Of a DNA stretch of 64,000 nt, positions 1 through 8,127 are shown piece after piece. Position numbers and translations under genes: made by a program. Location: NCBI RefSeq assembly GCF_032108445.1, contig NZ_CP134876.1, forward strand, positions 3,844,001-3,908,000. The letters run 5' to 3'. This stretch comes from Micromonospora halotolerans (GTDB lineage: Bacteria > Actinomycetota > Actinomycetes > Mycobacteriales > Micromonosporaceae). Below the pieces are notes generated by a model, which saw only the letters and a program-made list of their open reading frames with translations, was not told the origin of the DNA and did no database searches. Within the stretch, counting starts at the first letter, position 1; every line of letters begins with the position of its first letter.

Positions 1-102
1 CGCTGCCGGTGTCACGGCTCCCGGCGAGACGCCGTGGGAACGACTGGCCGGTAACGGTGGGAAAAGACGCTAGCAGCCTCAACGACAGGGAGTCCGCCTC
101 CG

Positions 103-417
103 ATGTACGCGATCGTCAAGACCGGCGGCAAGCAGTACAAGGTCGCCGAGGGCGACGTGATCGAGGTCGAGAAGCTCGCCGGTGCCCCCGGCGACGCGGT
201 GAAGCTCACCGCGGTGCTCCTCGTCGACGGTGACGACCTGGTGACCGACGCTACGAAGCTTGCCAAGGTTGCGGTGTCCGGCGAGATCGCCGCGCACACC
301 AAGGGCCCGAAGATCCGGATCCACAAGTTCAAGAACAAGACCGGCTACCACAAGCGCCAGGGTCACCGCCAGCCGCTGACCCAGGTCAAGGTGACCGGCA
401 TCTCCAGCGGGAAGTAG
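103..417 (+). CDS. rplU: 50S ribosomal protein L21
   Basis: The 104-residue product matches bL21 in length and in its opening ([14 protein letters not shown]), with the basic C-terminal segment [17 protein letters not shown] that contacts 23S rRNA. It is a structural protein of the large subunit. The ATG follows an AGGGAG ribosome-binding site. rpmA starts 11 bp after the stop and obg follows, the standard bacterial L21-L27-Obg order. The 102 bp upstream are the leader or the end of a gene outside the window; no second gene can be supported there. Confidence 0.98.
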   Translation: MYAIVKTGGKQYKVAEGDVIEVEKLAGAPGDAVKLTAVLLVDGDDLVTDATKLAKVAVSGEIAAHTKGPKIRIHKFKNKTGYHKRQGHRQPLTQVKVTGISSGK

Positions 418-428
418 GTCGTCCTCCA

Positions 429-683
429 ATGGCTCACAAAAAGGGTGCGTCCAGCTCGCGTAACGGTCGCGATTCCGCGGCCCAGCGGCTCGGCGTGAAG
501 CGCTTCGGTGGTCAGGTCGTCAGCGCGGGTGAGATCCTCATCCGTCAGCGTGGCACCAAGTTCCACCCCGGTGACCTGGTCGGCCGTGGCGGCGACGACA
601 CGCTGTTCGCGCTGGCCGCCGGCTCGGTCCAGTTCGGCACCAAGCGTGGTCGCAAGACCGTCAGCATCGTGCCGCAGCAGTAA
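429..683 (+). CDS. rpmA: 50S ribosomal protein L27
   Basis: An 84-residue bL27. It opens [28 protein letters not shown]; the flexible N-terminal tail after Met reaches towards the peptidyl-transferase centre. Its start is already the mature AHKKG form, so no Firmicutes-type cleavable N-terminal extension is present. It is co-transcribed with rplU (11 bp gap) and followed at once by a stem-loop with a T-run. Confidence 0.98.
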   Translation: MAHKKGASSSRNGRDSAAQRLGVKRFGGQVVSAGEILIRQRGTKFHPGDLVGRGGDDTLFALAAGSVQFGTKRGRKTVSIVPQQ

Positions 684-691
684 TCTTCCGG

Positions 692-736
692 CGAAGCGGG
701 CCGCGGACCTCGTGTCCCGGCCCGCTTCGTCTTTTC
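692..736 (+). terminator. Intrinsic terminator or attenuator between rpmA and obg
   Basis: An 11-bp perfect stem (CGAAGCGGGCC at 692-702 with GGCCCGCTTCG at 719-729) and a 16-nt loop are followed by GTCTTTTCT. The T-run makes this the clearest Rho-independent terminator in the window. obg begins 38 bp later, so obg either has its own promoter here or relies on read-through. Confidence 0.85.
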
Positions 737-773
737 TCACGCGGGGGTGTGCCCCGCTGGAAGGATTGGCGTC

Positions 774-2234
774 GTGACGACGTTCGTTGACCGGGTCGTC
801 CTGCACATGCAGGCCGGCGACGGCGGGCACGGCTGTGTCTCCATCCACCGGGAGAAGTTCAAGCCCTTCGGCGGGCCCGACGGCGGCAACGGTGGGCACG
901 GCGGCAGCGTGTCGCTGGTCGTCGACCCGCAGGTGACCACGCTGCTGGACTTCCACTTCCGCCCGCACATGAAGGCCGAGAACGGCAAGGGCGGGGCGGG
1001 TTCGAACCGGGACGGCGCCAACGGCCACGACCTGATCATCAAGGTGCCCAACGGCACGGTGGTGCAGACCCTCGACGGCGAGGTGCTGGCCGACCTGGTC
1101 GGCGTGGGCACCACCTTCGAGGCGGCCCGGGGCGGGCGCGGCGGCCGGGGCAACGCCTCGCTGGCGAACGCCCGGCGCAAGGCCCCCGGCTTCGCCGAGC
1201 TGGGCGAGCCCGGGGACCGGCTCGACGTGGTGCTGGAGCTGAAGAGCGTCGCCGACGTGGGCCTGGTGGGTTTCCCGTCCGCCGGCAAGTCCTCGCTGAT
1301 CTCGGTGATCTCCGCGGCCAAGCCGAAGATCGCCGACTACCCGTTCACCACCCTCGTGCCCAACCTGGGCGTCGTGCGGGTGGACAACCACACCTTCACG
1401 GTCGCCGACGTGCCGGGGCTGATCCCGGGCGCGGCCACGGGCCGGGGGCTGGGCCTGGAGTTCCTCCGCCACGTCGAGCGCTGCGCCGTGCTGGTGCACG
1501 TGGTCGACACGGCGACGCTGGAGCCGGGCCGGGACCCGCTGGCCGACATCGACGCCATCGAGTCCGAGCTGACCCAGTACGGCGGTCTGGCCGACCGGCC
1601 CCGCCTCGTGGCGCTCAACAAGATCGACGTGCCGGACGGGCGGGACCTCGCCGACATCGTCCGGCCCGACCTGGAGGCCCGCGGCTTCCGGGTGTTCGAC
1701 GTCTCCACCGCCACCCGGGAAGGGCTGCGGGAGCTGATGTACGCGATGGCCGAGCTGGTCGACCAGTCGCGCCGCGCCGCGCCGCCGGCCGAGCCGACCC
1801 GGATCGTGATCCGCCCGAAGGCGGTCGACGACGCCGGCTTCACCATCGAGGCCGAGGACGACGGGTCCTTCACCGTCCGGGGCAGCCGCCCGGAGCGCTG
1901 GGTCAAGCAGACGAACTTCGACAACGACGAGGCGGTGGGCTTCCTGGCCGACCGGCTGGCCCGCCTCGGCGTGGAGGAGAAGCTGGCCAAGGCCGGCGCC
2001 CAGGCGGGCGACCTGGTCCGGATCGGCGACCGGGAGTTCGACTGGCAGCCCACCCTCTACGCCGGCGTCGACTTCGTCCCGGGCAACCGGGGCACCGACG
2101 TCCGGCTGGAGGACAAGACGACCCGGGCGTCCGCCGCGGAGCGGCTGGCCGCCCGCAAGGCGCGCCGGGTGCGCCCGGAGGACGAGGTGGCGGCCGCACC
2201 GCAGGACGACGCCGACGACGAGGACTGGGAGTAG
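774..2234 (+). CDS. obgE: Obg family GTPase
   Basis: The 486-residue product is the ribosome-associated GTPase needed for late 50S assembly and growth control. Its order is the glycine-rich Obg fold (about 1-160), a G domain with P-loop GFPSAGKSS near residue 165, switch DVPGL and NKID guanine-recognition motif, then a C-terminal OCT domain (about 345-425) and an acidic tail. The frame is open from 747, but GTG at 774 is preferred: it lies 8 nt after GGAAGGA and gives the family start ([18 protein letters not shown]). It follows rplU-rpmA as in most bacteria. A short stem (CCGTCCGC with GCGGGACGG) after the stop may end the transcript. Confidence 0.96.
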   Translation: MTTFVDRVVLHMQAGDGGHGCVSIHREKFKPFGGPDGGNGGHGGSVSLVVDPQVTTLLDFHFRPHMKAENGKGGAGSNRDGANGHDLIIKVPNGTVVQTLDGEVLADLVGVGTTFEAARGGRGGRGNASLANARRKAPGFAELGEPGDRLDVVLELKSVADVGLVGFPSAGKSSLISVISAAKPKIADYPFTTLVPNLGVVRVDNHTFTVADVPGLIPGAATGRGLGLEFLRHVERCAVLVHVVDTATLEPGRDPLADIDAIESELTQYGGLADRPRLVALNKIDVPDGRDLADIVRPDLEARGFRVFDVSTATREGLRELMYAMAELVDQSRRAAPPAEPTRIVIRPKAVDDAGFTIEAEDDGSFTVRGSRPERWVKQTNFDNDEAVGFLADRLARLGVEEKLAKAGAQAGDLVRIGDREFDWQPTLYAGVDFVPGNRGTDVRLEDKTTRASAAERLAARKARRVRPEDEVAAAPQDDADDEDWE

Positions 2235-2304
2235 TTCCGCCCCGTCCGCGTGCGGGACGGTGACCGGAAACCTCCGCGAAATCCGGTCGACCTACCGTGA
2301 CGGG

Positions 2305-2754
2305 ATGCTGATCGAATCCCGTCCCGCCACCGATCCGGAGATCGCCGCTCTGGTCGCCGCGCAGCAGCGGGAGCTGCGCGAGGCCGACGGCGGCCTGGAC
2401 GGGCAGGCGACGGTCACCCACGACGACATCCGCTACCTCGCGGTGGTCGAGGGCGGCCGGGCGGTCGCCTGCGGCGGCCTCCAGGCCCTCGACGCCCACA
2501 CCGGCGAGCTGAAGCGGATGTACGTCCGGCCGGCGTACCGGGGGCGGGGGATCGCCCGGCAGTTGCTGGCCGCGCTGGAGGAACTGGCCTTCCGGCAGGG
2601 GCACACCACCGTGTGCCTGGAGACCGGCAGCTATCTGCCGGCCGCCATCGGCCTCTACCGGTCCTGCGGCTACCGGCCCGTCCCGGTGTACGGCGAGTAC
2701 GTCGACAACCCGTACAGCGTCTGCTTCGCCAAGCGGTTCCCGGTCGCCGCCTGA
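2305..2754 (+). CDS. GNAT family N-acetyltransferase
   Basis: A 149-residue acetyl-CoA-dependent acyltransferase. The centre has the GNAT signature (LKRMYVRPAYRGRGIARQLL), whose R-G-x-G-I/A loop binds the acetyl-CoA pyrophosphate; the C-terminal half carries LETGSYLPAAIGLYRSCGY, usual for small-molecule or amino-acid acetylating members. The substrate cannot be named. ATG 2305 is chosen over GTG 2260 because TACCGT (2293-2298) stands exactly 6 nt before it, the leaderless arrangement seen repeatedly in this window. It converges on the next gene with a 9-bp gap. Confidence 0.85.
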   Translation: MLIESRPATDPEIAALVAAQQRELREADGGLDGQATVTHDDIRYLAVVEGGRAVACGGLQALDAHTGELKRMYVRPAYRGRGIARQLLAALEELAFRQGHTTVCLETGSYLPAAIGLYRSCGYRPVPVYGEYVDNPYSVCFAKRFPVAA

Positions 2755-2763
2755 CGGCGGACC

Positions 2764-3423
2764 CTACGCGCCGGTCTCGGCGTGGGCCGCGGTGACCGGC
2801 TTGGACTCGGGGCTGGCGTGCTGCCGGAGCACGATGCTGAGCAGGATGAGCGCGCCCACGGCGAGGAACTCGCTCTGCCAGTTCTGCATCGACTGGAACC
2901 AGAAGTCGCTGGTGCCGAGGAACTGCCAGGCGCTGACGGGAGCGGCCCCGCTCTGCAGCGCCTGCTCCTCGTTGTAGGCGGCCACCCCGCCGAACAGGTG
3001 CCCGAGGAACGAGCCCGCGAAGATCATGAACAGCGCGATCGAGAGGCTGTTCCGGTAGACCACCAGCGGCAGGCCGCCGGCCCGCACCGGCCACGGGGAG
3101 TCCGGGGTCCCGTGCCTCGGGTCGTCGTCGGGCCGGTCCGTCTGGCCCTCCGGCTTCGACTCGGCCGAGCCCTTCTGCACCAGGTACGCGGTGAGCAGCA
3201 CGTAGCCGCCCATCTGGAGGAACTCGGACTCCCAGTTCTCGAAGACCGCCTCGGCGAAGTGCCCGGTGCCCAGGTACGCCCACCAGCTCAACGGCGCGGC
3301 GCCGTACTCGGCCAGCTCCTCGTTGTGCACCTGCCAGCCGAACACGCTCTGCAACAGCAGGAAGATCACGAACGCGCCGAGCATGGCGACCGTGAGCGCG
3401 TTGTCGCGTAGAAACCGTGGCAT
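2764..3423 (-). CDS. DUF6766 family membrane protein, internally duplicated
   Basis: A 219-residue protein of unknown function. It is two homologous halves: each has a hydrophobic segment, then NEE, a Gly-rich PLSW/PVSAW-type segment, and a near-identical NWxSEFL motif followed by a second hydrophobic helix ending near ESKP. A charged linker rich in Asp and Pro (about residues 93-112) joins the halves, so four membrane segments with central and C-terminal hydrophilic parts are likely. MPRFLRDN at 3423 is the family start and follows AGGAGG. A GTTT (3495-3492), 16-nt spacer, GGGCAC pair upstream resembles a SigB/SigF-type stress promoter. DUF4383 and envelope-stress-like genes are neighbours. 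Confidence 0.8.
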   Translation of the reverse strand: MPRFLRDNALTVAMLGAFVIFLLLQSVFGWQVHNEELAEYGAAPLSWWAYLGTGHFAEAVFENWESEFLQMGGYVLLTAYLVQKGSAESKPEGQTDRPDDDPRHGTPDSPWPVRAGGLPLVVYRNSLSIALFMIFAGSFLGHLFGGVAAYNEEQALQSGAAPVSAWQFLGTSDFWFQSMQNWQSEFLAVGALILLSIVLRQHASPESKPVTAAHAETGA

Positions 3424-3546
3424 CGCCGGACCTCCTCGTCCCGCCGGGGTCACTCCCCGTGGTGGTCCTGTGCCCCTGGCGGTGAACGGGCAAACGCCGG
3501 TCCGGCGGGTCGCGGGCGACGCCGCCCGAACGGGTGGCGGCGCTGG

Positions 3547-4029
3547 TCAGGGCCGGTCGAGGGCCGTGTCCGGCCGCCCGCCGGTGCCCACGTCGTTGTT
3601 GAGCAGCAGACCCAGCGCGAGCATGCCGAAGCCGAGGAAGAGGTGCAGCCAGTTGTCGGCGTCGTTGAACGGCACGAAGTTGGCCGCGGTCTCCCGGTCG
3701 ATGGCGAAGCCGTACAGCCAGAGGCCCAGGTAGGCGGCGCCGCCGCCGGCCAGGAACAGCCGCGCCCCGGCGACCCGGCGGGCCAGCACGAGGCCGAGCA
3801 GCCCGAAGAGCAGGTGCAGCAGGTTGTGCAGGATCGACACCTGGAACAGGCCGATGAGCTTGGCCTCCGAGTGGTGGCCGGCGAACTCCAGGTCGCCGTA
3901 GTGGGTGGTGAAGCCGGGAACGAAGCCGAGCACACCGATCAGCACGAAGACGGCGGCCACCGCGAGCGCGACCTTCTGGATCGGCGGCCGGGACCGGGCC
4001 GCGGCGCGTCCGCGCACGTCACGTGCCAT
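3547..4029 (-). CDS. DUF4383 domain membrane protein
   Basis: A 160-residue integral membrane protein with four predicted helices, beginning after a short basic cytoplasmic tail (MARDVRGRAAARSRPP). The core HNLLHLLFGLLGLVLARR and the later DNWLHLFLGFGMLALGLLL match DUF4383, a family of unknown function common in actinobacteria. ATG 4029 is used because GGAGGT lies 7 nt upstream. It is in the same orientation as the DUF6766 gene, 123 bp ahead of it, and divergent from the 4231 operon. Confidence 0.85.
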   Translation of the reverse strand: MARDVRGRAAARSRPPIQKVALAVAAVFVLIGVLGFVPGFTTHYGDLEFAGHHSEAKLIGLFQVSILHNLLHLLFGLLGLVLARRVAGARLFLAGGGAAYLGLWLYGFAIDRETAANFVPFNDADNWLHLFLGFGMLALGLLLNNDVGTGGRPDTALDRP

Positions 4030-4158
4030 CGCTGTCACCTCCGTGGGAGCACACCGCCGCCCGAGCGGGCAGACCCTCCATTGTGTGACCGGCGCGGGGC
4101 GACTCCGCAGAGAAATGACGAATCAGGCATGGACCCGACGACCGGGGGTAGGGATTTC

Positions 4159-4183
4159 GACACGCCGGCAGCAACGCCGGTGT
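4159..4183. repeat. Short inverted repeat upstream of the LEA-like operon
   Basis: CACGCCGGC and GCCGGTGTG form a 9-bp stem with one mismatch around AGCAAC. It lies about 50 bp before the 4231 start, between two divergent stress-type genes. It could be an operator or a leader stem; there is no T-run. Confidence 0.35.
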
Positions 4184-4230
4184 GATCCCCCCAGCACACC
4201 CGCTACGAATTCCGAGCGGAAGGGAAATCC

Positions 4231-5013
4231 ATGACTTACGATCTCTCATCCACGTCCGGCAGCACCTACGAGTCGACCAACGGCGGCGGCGTCCGTGACC
4301 AGGCCCGCCAGGTCGGCAACGAGGCCGCCAACGCGGGCGGCGCGGTCGCCCAGACCGCCAAGGAGCAGGGCCAGGAGGTCGTGGGCGAGGCCAGGCGCCA
4401 GGCCCGCAACCTCTACGGCGAGGCCCGGAACCAGGTCACCGCCCAGACCAGCGAGCAGCAGCAGCGCGCGGCCAGCGGGCTGCGTTCGCTGGCCGAGGAG
4501 ATGCGCTCGATGGCGCAGAACGGCGGCGGCTCCGGCCCGGTCACCGAGCTGGCCCACCAGGCCGCCGACCGGGTGCACGGCGTGGCCGGCTGGCTGGAGC
4601 AGCGCGAGCCGGGCGACCTGCTCCACGAGGTGAAGAACTACGCCCGCCGCAACCCGGGCACCTTCCTGCTGGGCGCCGCCGTGCTCGGTGTGGTCGCCGG
4701 CCGGTTGACCCGGAACATCGCGGCGGTCGGCGACGGCGGCGTGCAGCCGTCGTACGACCCGGACCGCACGGCGGTCATCCCGACCTCCCGGGCGGTCCCG
4801 GAGCAGGTGCCGCCGGGCGGCTACCTCGACCCGACCCCCGGCACGTACGCCGAGCCGGACCCGGGCTACTCCGCGCCGGGCGCGACCTACCCGGGTGGCG
4901 GCGCCCCGAACACCTGGGCCGACCCGGAGGGTGGCACCGGCCAGCCGCTGCCCCCGCCGAGCCGGACCGACCCGCTGCCGGGCGTGCCGTCGAGCGGCGT
5001 CAACCGTCCGTGA
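4231..5013 (+). CDS. LEA-like amphipathic helical protein with membrane segment and Pro/Gly-rich tail
   Basis: A 260-residue protein I cannot assign to a named family. Residues about 20-110 are low-complexity, Ala/Gln/Glu/Arg-rich and predicted fully helical, with repeated degenerate 11-residue units (QARQVGNEAAN, EARRQARNLYG, EARNQVTAQTS) like group-3 LEA or apolipoprotein helices. A conserved-looking WLEQREPGDLLHEVKNYARR segment precedes one hydrophobic helix (FLLGAAVLGVVAGRL, about 149-163). The rest is a disordered Pro/Gly/Tyr tail. It heads an operon with a holin-family protein and a DUF3618 protein. Membrane-associated protection or envelope maintenance is an inference. Confidence 0.8.
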   Translation: MTYDLSSTSGSTYESTNGGGVRDQARQVGNEAANAGGAVAQTAKEQGQEVVGEARRQARNLYGEARNQVTAQTSEQQQRAASGLRSLAEEMRSMAQNGGGSGPVTELAHQAADRVHGVAGWLEQREPGDLLHEVKNYARRNPGTFLLGAAVLGVVAGRLTRNIAAVGDGGVQPSYDPDRTAVIPTSRAVPEQVPPGGYLDPTPGTYAEPDPGYSAPGATYPGGGAPNTWADPEGGTGQPLPPPSRTDPLPGVPSSGVNRP

Positions 5014-5044
5014 ACGGCCTGAGCGGCAGAAGGGAGGCGGCGGC

Positions 5045-5509
5045 ATGAGCATGCCGACGCAGGGGTCCGGACTGGACTCGGGTTACACCGCGGCGGGCGC
5101 GCCGCACACCGCGGACGAGGTCCGGGGCAGCTCCATCGGTGAGCTGATGCGCCAGGTCACCACCGACCTCTCCACGCTGATGCGTCAGGAGGTCGAGCTG
5201 GCCAAGGCCGAGATCCGCCAGGAGGGGAAGAAGGCGGGCAAGGCCGCCGGCCTCTTCGGCGGCGCCGGCTTCGGCGGCTACATGGTGGCGCTCTTCGTCT
5301 CCATCGCGGTGTGGCAGTTCCTGGACAACGTGATGGATTCGGGCCTGGCCGCGCTGATCGTGGCCGTGATCTGGGCCGTGGTCGCCGCGGTCCTCTACTC
5401 GAAGGCCAAGAAGAACGCCGAGCGGATTCGCGGCCTCAAGCAGACCAACGACAGCGTGCAGCGCATCCCCGACGCGCTCAAGCCGCACCCGGAGGGAGTC
5501 ACCCGATGA
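5045..5509 (+). CDS. Phage holin family protein (DUF1469-like)
   Basis: A 154-residue protein. An amphipathic N-terminal stretch (about 30-65) runs SSIGELMRQVTTDLSTLMRQ and is followed by VELAKAEIR, the hallmark of actinobacterial proteins called putative superfamily holins (DUF1469). Two membrane helices (about 75-98 and 103-120) and a basic, soluble C-terminus follow. The holin label reflects fold, not phage origin: there are no lysis or phage genes nearby. It is the middle gene of the 4231-6156 operon and its stop overlaps the next ATG by 4 bp. ATG 5045 follows GGGAGG. Confidence 0.85.
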   Translation: MSMPTQGSGLDSGYTAAGAPHTADEVRGSSIGELMRQVTTDLSTLMRQEVELAKAEIRQEGKKAGKAAGLFGGAGFGGYMVALFVSIAVWQFLDNVMDSGLAALIVAVIWAVVAAVLYSKAKKNAERIRGLKQTNDSVQRIPDALKPHPEGVTR

Positions 5510-6156
5510 GCACCGATCCCGACCAGATCCGCCGGGAGATCGAAGCCACTCGCACCAGCCTCAGCTCGGACGTGGACGCCCTGGCGTACAAGGTGAGCCC
5601 GGGCCGGATCGTCGACGACCGCAAGCAGCGCGTCCGCAGCGCGCTCACCAACGTGAAGGACAAGGTGATGGGAACCGCATCCGACCTCGGCCACAGCACC
5701 GGCCACGCCGCCCACTCGGTCGGCGACCACGCCTCCTCGGCGGCCTCCAGTGTCGGCGACAAGGCGCACGCCGCCGCCTCGACCGTCGGCGACGCCGCCC
5801 AGCGGGCCCCGCAGGTGTTGCGGGAGAAGTCGGAGGGCAACCCGATCGCCGCCGGCGTGATCGCCTTCGGCGTCGGCATGCTGGTGTCCTCGCTGATCCC
5901 GGCCACCCGCCGCGAGCAGCAGGTCGCCGCGCAGGTCAAGGAGAAGGCCGCCGAGCACGGCGGCGTGGTGAAGGAGAAGCTCACCGAGGTCGCCGGGGAG
6001 CTGAAGGAGGAGCTGCGCGAGCCGGCGCAGCAGGCCACCGAGTCGGTGAAGTCCACCGCGCAGGACGCCGTGCACGCCGTCAAGGACGACACGAGGTCCG
6101 CCGCGCAGGACGTCAAGGACACCGCGCAGCAGTCCCGCGACCAGGTGCGGTACTGA
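5506..6156 (+). CDS. DUF3618 domain protein with LEA-like repeats
   Basis: A 216-residue protein. The N-terminus STDPDQIRREIEATRTSLSS is the DUF3618 signature. Residues 60-105 are Ala/His/Ser-rich 11-mer-like repeats (GHSTGHAAHSV, GDHASSAASSV, GDKAHAAASTV). One hydrophobic helix (IAAGVIAFGVGMLVSSLI, about 124-141) separates these from a long charged helix of Lys/Glu/Ala heptads. DUF3618 commonly follows a holin-family gene in actinobacteria. The start overlaps the upstream stop (ATGA). With the 4231 product it gives two LEA-like, membrane-anchored proteins in one operon. Confidence 0.85.
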   Translation: MSTDPDQIRREIEATRTSLSSDVDALAYKVSPGRIVDDRKQRVRSALTNVKDKVMGTASDLGHSTGHAAHSVGDHASSAASSVGDKAHAAASTVGDAAQRAPQVLREKSEGNPIAAGVIAFGVGMLVSSLIPATRREQQVAAQVKEKAAEHGGVVKEKLTEVAGELKEELREPAQQATESVKSTAQDAVHAVKDDTRSAAQDVKDTAQQSRDQVRY

Positions 6157-6244
6157 CCACCGCCGTCCGCACGCCGCAGCTCGCGGCCACACCCGGCGCC
6201 ACGCCGGGAGGTGGCCGCGAGCTGTCGCGTGCGGGGCCGTCGGT

Positions 6245-7348
6245 TCAGCGCGGCAGCCGGTCCACCGGTGCCGGTGCCGGCGCGGCGCCGGTCTCCACCC
6301 AGAGCACCAGGTCGTCGGGGCGGCGCTCGGCGAGCCGCCGGCGCAGCGCCCGGGTGGTGTGCGCCGCTTGACCGGCGTCCGGGCCGGGCCGGCCGCCGCG
6401 CAGCCGCCGGCCCACGGCGAGCCAGGCGCCGACCCCGCGTTCCAGCAGCCAGATCGGCGCCGCGAGCGTGGTGTGCGCCGGGAAGACGCGGGCGCCGCCG
6501 GCCCGCCGCCGGCCCAGCTCCGCCACGGCCAGCGTCGCCACCCCGGCCCGCAGCAGCAGCCCCGGCCGGCGGGCGGCGAGCGCGGCCGCCGCGGCCGGCA
6601 GCACCGCCAGCGCGGCCAGCAGCCACCCGGGCCGGGCCAGGTCGTCGTACGCCGGCCGGCGCGCGGCGGTCGGCGGGAGCCGGCGCACGTACAGCCAGGC
6701 GGGGGTCGCCGTGGCGCCGCCGTACGCGCGGACCGTCCGGACCAGCTCCAGGTTCTCCGCGAGCACGTCCGGGTCGTAGCCGCCCATGGCCAGGAAGGTG
6801 CTCCGGCGCACCGCGAGGGTGCCCGGCCGGTCGCCGCCGAGCGCCCGGTGGAGCAGCGTCCGGCCGGTGTCCCGCCAGGCGGGCCAGGGCAGCGGGTCGA
6901 CGTGGTCCTGCGGCCGGACCAGGTCGACCCGGTCGAGCAGCCCGTGCACGGCGCGCAGCCCCGCGAGGTCGTAGCGGACGTCGTCGTCGGCGATCACCAC
7001 GTGCTCGTGGCGGGCCAGGGCGACGCCGGTCAGCACGCCGAGCGCCGTGGGGTTGCGTCCGCGCAGCGCGGGATCGGGCGGGACGTGCCGGACCAGGCCC
7101 CGCCACGCGGCGGCGTGCCGGGCGAACAGCTCCGGCGGGGACCCGTCGACCACGATCACGTCCACCCACCGGCTCAGCTCGCGCAGGTAACCGGTCAGCC
7201 CGGTGCCGTCGCGGTCGCCGTCGGGGCGCAGCGGCAGGACGTACGCCATCCGAAGCCGCTGCGGCGCGGACGCCGCGCCGGGGTCGGGCGCCTCCTGGAT
7301 GCCGCCGGCCGGTCGGTGCCGGCCGGACCGGCGGAAGTCGTGGGTCAC
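6245..7348 (-). CDS. Family 2-like glycosyltransferase
   Basis: A 367-residue protein. The GT-A-like N-terminal domain opens with AYVLPLRPDG, has a DDDVRYD motif suited to the metal/nucleotide-sugar DxD site, and a GGYDPDV acceptor-side segment. The C-terminal half has two or three hydrophobic stretches (around WLLAALAVLPAAAAALAA), so it is probably membrane-bound. Donor and acceptor are unknown. GTG 7348 is chosen because AGAAGG lies 8 nt upstream; the internal Met at 7249 begins only where the GT fold starts and is the alternative. It stands alone between two forward operons. Confidence 0.72.
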   Translation of the reverse strand: MTHDFRRSGRHRPAGGIQEAPDPGAASAPQRLRMAYVLPLRPDGDRDGTGLTGYLRELSRWVDVIVVDGSPPELFARHAAAWRGLVRHVPPDPALRGRNPTALGVLTGVALARHEHVVIADDDVRYDLAGLRAVHGLLDRVDLVRPQDHVDPLPWPAWRDTGRTLLHRALGGDRPGTLAVRRSTFLAMGGYDPDVLAENLELVRTVRAYGGATATPAWLYVRRLPPTAARRPAYDDLARPGWLLAALAVLPAAAAALAARRPGLLLRAGVATLAVAELGRRRAGGARVFPAHTTLAAPIWLLERGVGAWLAVGRRLRGGRPGPDAGQAAHTTRALRRRLAERRPDDLVLWVETGAAPAPAPVDRLPR

Positions 7349-7488
7349 GGGCGCGCCCTTCTCGGTCGGCGGAGACGGCAGCGTGCCCGAAATCCCGGTG
7401 ATCAAACCGTTTCGCCGTTTCGACGCCGCCGGGCCGGGTAGCGCTCCGGAATGTGGGCGGTCCGAGGCGCCCCGGTGGAGGAGACGTG

Positions 7489-8127
7489 ATGAGCAGCAAC
7501 GCGACGAGGTGGACGCTGGTCGGCGCCGCCGCGGTGACCGCGCTCGGGGTCGGCCGGGTGGTGGCCCGGCGACGGCGCCGGCACCAACCCGACCGGGCGG
7601 ACGGCTGGTACGTCGTCCACCGGGGAATCACGGTGGACCGGCCGATGGAGGCGGTGATCGGCTTCTGGACCGACCGGGAACGGCTGGACCGCGGGCTCGC
7701 CGAGTGGGTGACTCTGGAGCAGCTCGACGACAGCCGGTGGCGCTGCGTGGCGACCGACCCGGGCGGGGACGGCACCGAGTGGCGCGCCGAGATCACCGTG
7801 GCCGGGCCGGGCCGGTTGAGCTGGCGGGTCACCGAGGGACCGGTGGCCCAGGAGGGACGGGTCGAGCTGGTGCCGGCGCCGCAGGACCGGGGCACCGAGA
7901 TCCGGGCCCAGCTGCGCTGGCGGTCCGGCCCGGTACGCCGGGCGCTCGGCCTGGCCGGCGGGGACGACCCGGACGTCGCGCTGCGCAGCGCCCTGCGCCG
8001 GATCAAGTCGCTCATCGAGACCGGCCAGGTGCTGGACACCCGGCACGACCCGTCGGGGCGCAGCCCGAAGCAGGAGCAGGCCACCGACCGGATGCGGGAG
8101 AAGCTGATGGCGGGAGGACGGCCGTGA
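7489..8127 (+). CDS. SRPBCC family protein (polyketide cyclase/dehydrase-like)
   Basis: A 212-residue protein. After a short hydrophobic N-terminus (WTLVGAAAVTALGVGRVV, possibly one membrane anchor) comes a START-like SRPBCC domain (about 38-165) recognisable by ITVDRPMEAVIGFWTD, the following DDSRWRCVA strand pattern, and a C-terminal helix RRIKSLIETGQV. Such domains form a ligand cavity; the ligand is unknown. ATG 7489 follows GGAGGAG. The last codons overlap the GTG of the alcohol dehydrogenase gene, so the two proteins are likely made together. Confidence 0.85.
   Translation: MSSNATRWTLVGAAAVTALGVGRVVARRRRRHQPDRADGWYVVHRGITVDRPMEAVIGFWTDRERLDRGLAEWVTLEQLDDSRWRCVATDPGGDGTEWRAEITVAGPGRLSWRVTEGPVAQEGRVELVPAPQDRGTEIRAQLRWRSGPVRRALGLAGGDDPDVALRSALRRIKSLIETGQVLDTRHDPSGRSPKQEQATDRMREKLMAGGRP

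Noticed and set aside
5045..5509. Prophage signal from the holin-family protein
   Set aside because: DUF1469 holin-like proteins are common chromosomal membrane proteins, and no phage structural, lysis or integrase genes are near.
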